This document shows positions 12,743 to 24,500 of a DNA stretch of 64,000 nucleotides, piece by piece. Origin of the DNA: Streblospio benedicti. Taxonomy: Eukaryota > Annelida > Polychaeta > Spionida > Spionidae. A program made the position numbers and the translations under genes. Under the pieces are notes generated by a model. The model did not search any database. It was not told the DNA's origin and saw only the letters and a program-made list of their open reading frames with translations. Position 1 is the first letter of the stretch, and every line of letters starts with the position of its first letter. The stretch covers positions 21,601,959-21,665,958 of the forward strand of contig CM032659.1 in assembly GCA_019095985.1 (NCBI GenBank). The letters run 5' to 3'.

Positions 12743-12947
12743 CAATTGACGTCAGCCTGACGTTGATTATGGTTGTATTGTGTTGTGACGTCAGGGAACG
12801 TAAATTTAACGTCACCCCCAACGTTGATTGCCTGACGTTGACACAACAGCAGATTTTCAACATCACCCGGACGTTGATTGCCAGTTGATCCAGCGTCAGA
12901 CATCAACTTTGATCAACGTTGATCCAATGTCTTGTGCCCGCTGGGGA
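12743..12947. mobile_element. Terminal part of a DNA element rich in ACGTTGA words
   Basis: The words GACGTTGAT and CAACGTTGATC, together with close variants, recur about eight times, and the stretch ends in TTGTGCCCGCTGGGG. An end of this style (CCCAGCGGGCACAAGAC read from the outside, followed by AACGTTGA repeats) is common in deuterostome DNA transposons. The other end must lie in or beyond the N gap. Confidence 0.5.
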
Positions 12948-12959
12948 TTATTGTAACCA

Positions 12960-13770
12960 GCTGTTTACCCGGCGTTGTTTGGTTGAAACAGATGAGATCT
13001 GGAACACATTAAATGCTCCTCCCTCCCTCATCCTTCCTCCTGTCCCACATCCTCCCGAACCAGTTCTCGTCAGTGGCATACAGGTCTGTGACAGATTAAA
13101 TGCACCTCCATCACCGTCCTCCCATCGTCATATTTCACAGCCATTTACACACTAAATGTACTAAATATGGCAACGATTGATCCCTCTAATATCGCTCTCC
13201 AGCTACTACTACCCATGGTAAACACGTATGGAGCAGATTACATGTCCCACTCATCCCTACCCTTCCTTCAACTGCCCCCTTCTCCCCCATCCTCTCTACC
13301 CCATCCCCATCTAAACAGGTCCATATTTAATGCACCCCCTTCCTGGTGCTGCTCTGTTTGAAACGGATGAGATCTGGAACATATTAAATGCTCCTCCCTT
13401 CAAATTCTTCCCCGGCCCCACATCCCTCACACCAGCTCCCGTGACAGCCATACACACACTACATGTATGTGGCACTGCTTGATCCCCTAATATCCCCTCC
13501 CTCCAGCTACTCCTACCCCTGGTAAACACGTGAGACCATTAAATGTGCATCTCAATCACGCCCTTTCTCATGTTTCTGCTGCTGCTTGGGTTGAAATTGA
13601 TGAGATCTGGAACATATTAATGCTCCTCCCTACCTCACCACCAGCCACCCCCCCCCCCCAACCCTGTCATATGGACACACAGACCCTTTCTGCCAACACC
13701 CTCCCTCAAAACAGGTCCGGAGCAGATAAAATGCACCTCCATCACAATCACCACCCTTCACTCAAAAAGA
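12960..13770 (+). repeat. CT-rich minisatellite, three diverged long units
   Basis: The anchor GATGAGATCTGGAACA, followed by TTAAATGCTCCTCCCT, occurs near 12991, 13366 and 13599 (spacings about 375 and 233). The companion words AGATTAAATGCACCTCCATCAC and TACCCCTGGTAAACACGT lie between them. The array is strongly pyrimidine-rich and includes a poly-C run near 13649. ORFs here follow the repeat and are not genes. Confidence 0.75.
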
Positions 13771-13779
13771 ACTGAAAAA

Positions 13780-14110
13780 GATCAAAGGGAATTCGATCAA
13801 TAATCCCCGCACGCGCGGAGTGGTCACGCGAACTCAAATTTCCACTTCTCCAGAGAAGTGGAGGGAGTTCGCCCCATTTTTGGACGCGGAGATAGCGCGG
13901 AGGTAGCGCGGAGCCCCCACGGAGGCCAAAAAGTTCGCAAGAGTTCGCCAGACTCGCGCTGCGGGAGCCATGCAAATCGCGTTGTCGATTCGACAATGAA
14001 AGTGTTAATTTTTTCATATTTTTCACCATTTTACGGACTTTGTCATTTTTTCGACCTAAAAATGACGCGGAGTTGACTGTTCGCGTCCACTCTGACAGGG
14101 GGGTAAGCGA
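13780..14110. other. CpG-rich block of unknown nature
   Basis: A sharp local rise in CpG in AT-rich surroundings, with repeated GCGGAG/CGCGGAG words, a palindrome CCACTTCTCCAGAGAAGTGG and GTTCGC words. No convincing reading frame. It may be the end of a transposable element or a small CpG island. Confidence 0.35.
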
Positions 14111-15524
14111 ATGGTAAGCAGTGTTAAAATTACAAACCTTCTTCATGTTATCTTTTTAATGCTGACCGTATATACATATTTTTACTAATAAAATATTTTC
14201 AAATAGTTATGTACAACTTTTTATAAACAGTTATGGACAGCGTTTATGTCAAACTTTAACATGTTTATAATATGGTTTAAATATTTATTATTTAAGAGCT
14301 AGATATTCAAGTAATCTGAATAATCCACTACACAGCGCAAAAAACAGGGGTAGGTAGCATAATTATGTACTATCCGCTTTCACAAAGTGACATGGACGCC
14401 CCACTTCAACAACATTTAAAGAAATGGTAGCCAATATTTGTGACAACGGTGCAGCACCTAATACTTCGAATTTAGCATCAGAAAATATTTGTCCATTACA
14501 TCTGTAATTGTTATTAAAAATGTCTTAGTAGAAATAGAATTTTGTTGAATGTATGGTGGAAGGTAGAGTCTAAGGTTATGTGAGTTTAGTTATTTCCAAA
14601 TTGCCCACGGCACAGCTCCAACTAATGCTAACGTTACCTCTAGAAAAGGACCACCTTAACAACAATACCCTTTATCCAGTTCCAAACCGTCACAAAAAAG
14701 ACCACTTCAACCCTCATAAAAGAGACCACCTCCCTGCTGACACAAGCTGGTGCCATAGTCTAAGTGGTCTTATTTGGAGGTTGTACGGATATACCGACAA
14801 CTTACTACCGGTCACTGGTAACAAGAAACCACTGATAAGATTGTCACTTATTGAGTCGCAGATTGGGATAATTCTAGTGATAAGTTATTTTCACTGAAGC
14901 GGTTCCCTTGCTGTTCTGTTTTGAAGACTATTGCTTATATATGACATTAATAATCACCTGAGATTACTTTAAAGCTTATGTAATTTGCACACACAGTTAT
15001 GTATGCATAGCTAAACCAGATATCACCAGTTTACTAATATGTAAAATAAGTGTTTTGATGTGTACATTGCAATGTACTTTGACATCAGCCTCAGTGATAC
15101 GTCTGATTTAATCATGTTATAATCTGACACTACAATGGTGATACTAAATCCACACACTATTGTCTTTTTTAGTAGACGGATACTAGTCAAACAAGGATTG
15201 CTAATAAGATGAAGTCAACAGTTGAATGATACATTTATGTATAATATATACACTGCGTAAATGAAGATCATTGTCATAATATTAAATTAAAAGGGCTCTA
15301 CAGGCTGAAATGATGCATACCAATAATGTTTCCATTCATGGACTTTACATCAAGTGAACACGCGAATATGTTTGTACACATAGTTATTTTGACTAAAGCC
15401 TTACCTCTGGAATATTACGACACTTTACCAAAGCATAGCTTGAAATAGCTATACCCTGAAGTTGCAATACTCATATCTTCATATTTAATCAACCTTTACT
15501 GACTGATATTTTAAACGAACAATC
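14111..15524. other. Upstream of the transporter gene, nothing firm
   Basis: AT-rich region before the transporter ATG. Around 14650-14770 the word GACCAC and the closely spaced words AAAGGACCACCTT and AAAAGACCACTTCA recur, ending in TAAGTGGTCTTATTTGGAGG. This hints at a decayed inverted-repeat element. No TATA box or other clear promoter signal is visible. Confidence 0.35.
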
Positions 15525-18500
15525 ATGGATGGCTCAGAGGAGAAAACACCTTTACTGACGTCACATGGACAAGGGACTACCAAGAAGAAACGGAGAGTTA
15601 CTGTTAGTGAGTCAGCGCCCATTGTAACAGAAATAGAATCTGAGTTCGTCATATCGCAGGTGAGTTGATACAGTGTAAAATAGCTATACACAATTATTAC
15701 ACATATTATATGGCCCAGCTGGTGTTTGTCCATTTCGTTTTGGTTTACTGTTCTGGCATTGAACCCTAATTTAGTCAACTAAGAACATTATTAATATTGT
15801 CCTTGTCAGGTCAACTCCTGCACGTGTTTTATTCATGATAAGGTACAATTTCGATAAATACCAGAACACCACATAATTATATTGATTACTTTGTTTGTCA
15901 TTATCAGTTTGACCTAAATTCTAGTAGGCCTACAAACACAATGGGCGTTCGATCAATGTTAATTATATGATTTAGTGTTCAGGTGCACGCTTTTTATGCG
16001 AAGTCTATCCTCGTAGATGATAAATTTCTAAATGGAGCTGTTTGTTTTTCCTCTCACTTGTATGGTCCCACACCAACATGTTAATATATGGATAGGCGAA
16101 CGAAATGGACAGCACTCAATTTACATTCATATAAATAACGTTCTACCGTTCCACACCGGGCGGTTAAGCCCGTTTGACAAACACGGAGTCTAGGCTAAAT
16201 TTCACACACCCACACTTGCCTACGGACATTACCAGTGTTCACAGCTTAAATGATATAAAATATCCATTTTAGGTCTATTTTTCTTTCTTTTGTTATCTAC
16301 ATGCACCGGCAGATCCAGGTTTTTGGACGGTTAGGTGGTCGGTGGGGGAGGGGACTTTTCTTGGATCTGCACACGTGATCGATAGACTAGTAGACAGCCA
16401 CAAAACCAATGAAAATTAAATATTTGGTTCCCTGCGCCCCACCCTCTGGATCTCCTGACAAGCACCTGTATATTTCCACTAGGAAGTCCGCCTCCAGAAG
16501 CACATCACTCTGCCCGTGACATGTGCCATCATCATCGGCAACGTGATCGGCTCGGGCATCTTCGTGAGCCCCGTGGGGGTGGCCGCGGCCGTGCGCTCCG
16601 TGGGCGCCACGCTGGTCGTGTGGGCCACCGTGGGCCTTTACTGTCTCGTGCAGGCGCTGTGCTACGCCGAGCTCGGGTGAGTGGGTCAATATGCCGGTTT
16701 ACAAGGGTACTTGTGTGGGATTTTACATAGCGTATGGATTTGTATTCTAGCATTCTCTGAGCTATAGACTGTGAAAATGATTAATGGAAGTTCGTGGTGG
16801 TTTCCTTAAGAAGTTTTGCAACCACGAGAAACGGTGCTATTAGATAGATGTTCTTAACTAATTGATGAGTCTACTGGAGGCTACCATAATATACATTGCA
16901 CGTTCCGCTCGTGTTCAGGACGATGATCCCCAAGGCAGGCGGGGACTACGCGTACGTCTACTACATCCTTGGCCCGCTGCCCGCCTTCCTGTGCGTGTGG
17001 ATGCACGTGGCCATGATCTGTACCTCCAGCAACGCCGCCATAGGTGCGTGATTATGATGTGGTTGTTGGTTGTTTGTGATTGCGATTGTTTATGAGTATG
17101 TATGTGTGTGTGGTGGGGGGCGGTCGTGTCGTTCATGCGTGTGATGATCACTGGGTGTGACATTGGGTTGAAACATGTTTTGTTTTGTTTTGTTTCTCTT
17201 CTGTGTATATGTTTCTTTTTTTTATTAAAGATGGGTCCTTACCACAACTTTAAAGTTGTTCTTTTTCATATAAACCGTTATAACTCGTAAGAAAACCACC
17301 TATTGTTACGCTTAAAGTGACACAAAGCAAAAAGATCTACCGGTATACGACCATGTTGCGTAAAATAAAAACAATAAGTGAATGCTGAAAATATTCTTGA
17401 AATCCCACACAAAATTGAAATCTCACTGGAAATGCTGTGTTCTAAACACAATGTCGGGATACAATAACTGGAAACGCAGTAGAAATGCTATTCACATTTT
17501 CCATTCGTCACCAGGTCGCACCGCTGCCATCTACCTCGTCAAGCCGCTGGGACTGGACTGTAACCTCAGCCTCGTCATCCTCATCTCAATACTCATCATA
17601 GGTGAGGCGAGCAAGCGCTACAAGCACGAGATTGTGAATGTTTTGGCATGTATATACTATTGAGTATATTATGTAATGTATGCCATTGACAGGCATTCAT
17701 TGAGTTCATCTTAACCTACACGAACCACCGTAACCATATCATGCTTTTATCCTAGTAATGGTAATGGAATCACCAGGAAAATCCTTATGATTCTGCATAA
17801 CCTAACGCAGACCCCAATGGCAGATCGAGTTTTTTTTTTAAAGTGCGGGTGGAGGGTGGGGCGCATTTAAAAAAATGGACATACAAAAACCCTACGACAA
17901 TAAAGTATTTTGGTGGGAACAGGGAAGGCGCCCCCTGCATCTGCCTATGGAACTACTAGCATCTATTCAATAACATGTATTTTAATAGCGGCTAGAGCTC
18001 GGATGTGTGTGTGTGTTGGGAGGGGGGGAGTCTTTCCTTAAAAATTGGTATGATATGCTAATTTGGCATTCAAAAGTAACCATGTCTATACCTTGACGAT
18101 GAAACAGTGACCCATGTATATACCTATAAATAATGAAACTGCACAATGTTAACATTTTATCAGCAAAATATTCAAAACGATTATATCAGTATAAAACAAA
18201 ATGAAACTTACACCAACTATATCTGTACATTAAATTTCAAACTCATAGCTATGTCAAAAATTATAAAATTTAGACCCATAACCGCACCAAAAATCACAAA
18301 ATTTAGACCCATAGCTATACTAAAATCACAAAATTTAGACCCATCACTATACCTAAGATGTCAAAAAGGTGACCCATAGAAATGGAACACCCGTACTACC
18401 CGGCATATAGTAAGACAACCCCCCGCAGTTACAAACAAGTTGACATAATTGTATACGTAAACAAACTGTTATATGACTAACTACTGAGAATATGATCGTG

Positions 18501-21500
18501 AGTAGGCCTACATAGAGCGCACTTTTGTACTGCAGCGACGTTTGCGGTACTCAACATCCGCAGTACTATCCTGGCCACCAAGGTGCAGAACGTGTTTTCC
18601 ACGGGCAAGGTGGTGGCGCTCGTCATCATCATCATCATGGGAGTCATCCAGCTCGCCAAGGGTACGTGAGCAATGGGGCTCTAACTGATAGTAAAGGTTG
18701 AAGAGGCAGTAGATGCTTTGTCATGTATCATATTTCAAAATACGTTCATAGTTGACCGAGAATGAAGGGGTTCAAGTTCGTATCTTTGATGTGCCCGTCC
18801 ACTAGTCTGCTCGACACGTGAGCCCACCCGAGGTCCAACTTTGCCTGGGTGTGGGATGGCTAGGATGGTGATGGAGAAACCATTGTGGTGTCATTTGAAA
18901 CCGATCTAGCTGCCCCATACGCCTATGATGACGGGAAAGGGGTTTGAGGGCTTGAGAGCGGGTGGCAGTCGTATAATGCATCGTAATCAGTTTCAAATTA
19001 CGATGGTCACAATTTACGGCAGCCTATTTAAGGAGTCAGATCACATTTTACGCTACGTACATAATGACTGGTCACAATTTACGACTGGTTATATTTCAGG
19101 GTCTAACAAATGTTGCAAGTGCATTGTTTCTTTCATAAAATATGTCATGAACGAATCTATGAAACAAATGACACGACAGTGTACAAAAAATGCCCCCCCG
19201 CCCCCTTCAAATATCGGTGATAAAATTTGATGCCCCCGTCTCTCATAATTTCTGAATGATCTTTATTAAATTGGCGCATATTTTTTGCTTTGTGATAAAC
19301 AATGAATATGATAGCTGGCGCTGATATAGCTAGATATATTAAGTTCCTGAAATTTTGATAGGTTTGTTTTTTAGTTTTTTTTTTGTTTTTGTTTTTGTTT
19401 TTCTTTAGAAATTTGAGAACTACTCTAACAAATTTGCTTGTGCATGCATCATGCTGTAAACCATACTTCCCAAACCTAAAATGCCGACCTGAACTTTAGT
19501 GTCACGCAACTTCAATTTAAGGCAACACTGGCAACTTCCAGGATCCATTCAAAGGAACAAGCCAAGACGTGGGTTTGTTCGCCATTGCTGTGTTGGACGG
19601 ATATTTTGCATTTAAGGGATGGTAGGTGTTTTATATGTGTTGATAACTATACCATAATTGCCTCATTCAAATAATAAAATATATGTATGTTATGTATAAA
19701 TAGAGTGAGAAATATATGCGGTCATCCAGCATGTACTCAATACTGCAGTTCTGTTATTCCATTATTATACCAATGAATCTCAACTTCATTTGAATATTCA
19801 GGGAACTCGTGAATACTCTCCCAGAAGAAATGGTCAACCCAAAAAGGTATTAGATTTTGTTTTAAGACTAATACGTGTATGTAATTTGCAATGTTTTTCT
19901 GGGTTCTGTATCAATTTGGCATCCTTATAATGTGCAATTAACATTGGGTGGGGGGACTAAAATGATTTCATATATGTGTGATATTATAACATTACTGTGA
20001 AAACCCACATTTACAGCACCACGTTTGGTTAAAATCAGCGTTATCACTTTGCTGGCTGACGTTTCAGAGATCTTCCACTGGGCATCGTCATCTCCATGGT
20101 GGGCATCACCTTAATCTATGTCCTCACCAATGTGGCGTACTTCTCGGTGCTCAGCCTAGATCAGCTGATCACCTCCGATGCCGTTGCTCTCGTGAGTAGA
20201 ACCTAACCGCAGCTGACAGAGATTGCCTTTCAAATTTTAATTTTGTTTAACATACAGGCGAGAAATGACCTGGATTTGGCGGGAATAATGTATTCTAATA
20301 TCATCAAAGGGTACACTTTGCGCTTATGTGTGTTTTTCCCACAGTGCAACAATCGATTTGTAATTATAGTTTTCTATTTGCGTACAAGCAGGTGTGCTAT
20401 CACATTTCGTGATTAATGTTAGCATATACTGATAATTCATGAGCGGTGTTCAAGAAGGTAAGATAACATAACATAGCAAAAATTAATTTTATACATAAAA
20501 TATCTACCATTCAATGCAATATATCGCAAGGACTTCAACTCCCATTTCATTCGCTAGTGTAAAATTCCACTTGGTAAGGATTTTTTTTTAAATTTTACTG
20601 CCATTTTCCAACTCCATGTTCCATTGTCCCAGAAGGTAGAATGCAAACCAATGTATTATATAAAGAACTACACTGCCTCCCTTGTGTAGAGTTTCTCCGA
20701 GGTTGCGATGCCGAAAGCTTGGTGGCTTGTGTCGCTCTTTGTCGTTGTGTCGTGCTGTGGCACCATCAACGGACACCTGCTCTCTGACAACAGGTGAGCT
20801 GGCCTACATTTGGCAGCACGTGATCACTGCATGTTGTTCAATATCACCCACCCCACACCCCAGTTCTGACACTGAATGGCTTTTTACCGTGAGAGAGAGA
20901 CAGACCAGAAGAATAGAACAATGGTCCATATAACTTCGTGGTGGTGGGCACAACGTAACCATGTTTTGTTTTGTACTGGCAGATCCAGAATTCAGACAAG
21001 AGGGCACATCCAAATTATTTCATGTGGTTTGTACTCACCGGGGCTATGAAACATATAATGTCATAATCGACATATGATAATGCTGTCACATGTTACTTAA
21101 GGATGATGTGAATTATAGCAAAGAAAATTTTGTTACCTAATAATATAACGATTAGTCGATATTTGGATGAAAACATAAAAACGTGTGACCCACTAATGTA
21201 CAATGTAATTCTGAAGAATTAAGACGCAAAAATGTAATGGATGCCGAAATTATGACCTGAATATATAATGAATGGATGGGAACATTATGACACAAAAGTA
21301 TAATGGACGGCGTAAAAAGGTTCTCCATATCCGATGGAACGTCTGTAACCGCCCCCCCCCTTTCCACTTTTGCTCGGCCCCTGGATCTGTCTGTGTTTTA
21401 AGTGTTTTATTATACACTTTTTATATTTTTAGTGTTCTTTTATCCCACAATTCCTTGCAAGAACACTTACAAGAATTTGTTCTGCCGTCAATGAATACAG

Positions 21501-24500
21501 CACTCAGCATTCATCATGAATGAGCTTTCACATTATGTCCCCAAAAGCCTAGCATACAATCATGCGACATACCGTTGTAACATTTTGTACTTGTAGACAT
21601 TTGCGGACATAATGATCCCCATAATCCCCTGGATTATCTCCATCTTTGTGTCTCTGTCGTGCATGGGCACTGTGAATGGCAGCTTCATGGCAGACACCAG
21701 GTATATTATGTCTCATTCTAATAGATGTATGGACAGTCATTGGCAGATCCAATGGGTGAAGGGAGAACCCCCCCTTTATTTTTCAACTCCAAAATTTCAC
21801 TTTTTATGGATCTCCTGGCATAGCCTCAAGTCTTCTCGCGTGCATACCCCATGAAATCTACTGGGTGGGCCCAGCCCACCTCCAGTCTAAAAACTTGGAT
21901 CTGCCAGTGATGTCACTAAGTGTCTCCCCATTCCCAGTGGGGGTTAGGAGGGTTGATTGGGTTGTAACGGAACCCTTTCCCCAAAAATACCTTTTCAAGT
22001 TATCTTGCTTTCTTTGGGTACATATTTTCTTGGCATGACTATCTAGCTACAGTCTTGCCGCATCCCCACCCCACACCTAGAGTTAGGCTATTGCTTTGAG
22101 TACAGATGTCATTGCATTATATCATTGAATCTAATGCCTAATATTCTATGATGCCCTACTCCGTCTGTTCTGATTACCTATCTGCCACTGTTTGATGGTG
22201 CATTACACCTGAAATTTTACCTGCTTCCCAAGTAAAGTGTAAAGCCTAATGGTGGGGTGTACATCACGCTTTGTAGAACAAATTGTGCAGATTCGGTGAA
22301 AACTACATGTACATCATTCTAATATGAAAATGTCAGTCTTGTCAATCATTGCATAGCATTGACTACATCATTCTGTTTCCTCTTTTTTCTTTGACATCAG
22401 TTTTTGTATATATATTTGATCTATTTGTCTAACATTTACTAACCAGTATCGCACATGATTTTTTTTCTACAAGCCATGCAGTCACACGTACATGTATGCA
22501 AATAATTTTCTTATGAATAGTGTCACATGATGCCTGATACATTTCTATAATTTGTATGAAAGAAGAGATACCCCAACAGTTTTTAGTACCAGCCATAACA
22601 TGCATTTGTAAAATACTTATTGTTTAGAGTGGAGTGTATGTTAGACTAAATCTTAATCTTATTGTGATCTAACGTAGTATTTATCATTCTGAACTCCTAG
22701 AACATGCAACTTTTTTTGTATACCAGTAATTAATTTTACCAGTAAGTACTATATAATGTTTTCTTAAAGTGAGCCAACGACATTAAAAACATAAATTTGT
22801 ATTTTTATGTTTACACACATCATCAGTTTGCAAAACAATACAATTAATTAAATATACGCTGTAGTATATTGGGCGTTTACTATATAATGAATATATAAGT
22901 ACAAACCAACTCCTATGCAATCATGTTAACTGTCCATTTTTGTTTTAGATATTTGTTTGCTGCTGGCAGATTTGATCAAGTACCCAGAATGTTTGCCATG
23001 CTCAGTTACAAATATTTCACCCCTGTGCTATCCATTATCATCATAGTAAGTAACAGAAAACATAATTAACATTTTTTTCAAAATCCCCTTCCCATTGGCA
23101 GAGCTGCATTCGGAGCACATTCAAAATACCCACTGTCCTGTACCCAATATTCTAATGTGCACAAATATACACTGTCCATATATAAAGCACCGAACGGGCT
23201 GCTGCACGGGTTTATTTCTAACTCTTGATTAATATCCAATATCCTCATACACGAATATCCAATTTTCAAAATCCTATATCTTCATTTGCACTATTGGGCT
23301 TATTTACTGTATGTATAACTCCACTAAATGCCTTGACCTGCTGCAGGCGCTGATCTCGTGCTGCTACACGCTGATCCCCACCATCTCCGAGCTGGTGGAG
23401 TACGCCTCCCTCGGCGTGCAGCTCAAGATCATGCTGTCGCTCGTCGCCCTCATCTATGTGCGCTGGACACGGCCGGACATACGGCGGCCGCTAAAGGTGA
23501 CTGAAGACCTCTGGCAGATCCAGCTTTTCAGAAAGGGAAGGGGTGCACTTAAGGCATATCATGGGATTTGTACGAGCTCTCAATGGTGAACATGCCAAAA
23601 GGGCCTATGAAAATAAGGTATTCTGGTGGGAAAGAGGGTTGGGGTGCGTTCTGCGACCCCTGAATCTGCCTATGTGATGACGTGTAGAACATTTACAAGA
23701 TCTGTATAAATGAAAGGGCCCTAACTCGGATAAACGTGACACGGCGACATAGCCGGCATTTTGAACCGAAACCGTTATGATGTGTGACGACTGGGGGTAG
23801 TAATTACATTGTATTTTGTAATGTAAAGACTCATGATATAGTTCTTGAGTTCATGATAGTGTGGTGCATAGTTTAGCGACCAGTGAAATACAGTGTAACT
23901 CGATAAAAAAGGGTGTATAGGCAATTTGACAAAACTTATGTTTACCGCTATGTAGCAAAATGATTGATATTCGCTACAGAGTAACGGGCATGTATAGTTG
24001 TGTAGTAGTCTAGATGGTCTAATGTATACAATTTTTATGGTGAAGCTCACGTCTTCTATACTACAAGTGAGCAGTGTACCCGCATCATACTTGTTATGAT
24101 TCCGCACGAGACGCACTTGCCTACAAAGCAATGATGGTATCCATTTTTACAGAAAAGGAGTGGTCAGAATCATTGCTTCGAGACCAACCATTTCAATGAA
24201 TACTGTTGACCCCCTCACCCCCACCCCTTGATCTACCTATGCGTATAATTCATGCCTAATAACCCTTCAATGTTCTAGGTTCCGATCGTGGTGGCGTGGC
24301 TCACGCTCGCCTTCCTTCTCGCCCTCATCGGCGTGAGCTTCTACAAGAACCCGCGCGTGACGGGCACGGGCGTGGGGCTGTTTGCCGCCGGCGTGCCCGT
24401 CTACCTGCTCGGCACGTGGCTGGCCCGCCGGGAGGCCGTGCTCGGCATAGTCGGTAAGCTGACGGCAGGGGGTGGGCGGGTATGCAAAGTTCATTAATCA

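Noticed and set aside
13748-14146. 132-residue minus-strand ORF over the CpG-rich block
   Set aside because: No homology that I can see, and it follows local GC-rich repeats. A gene cannot be supported.
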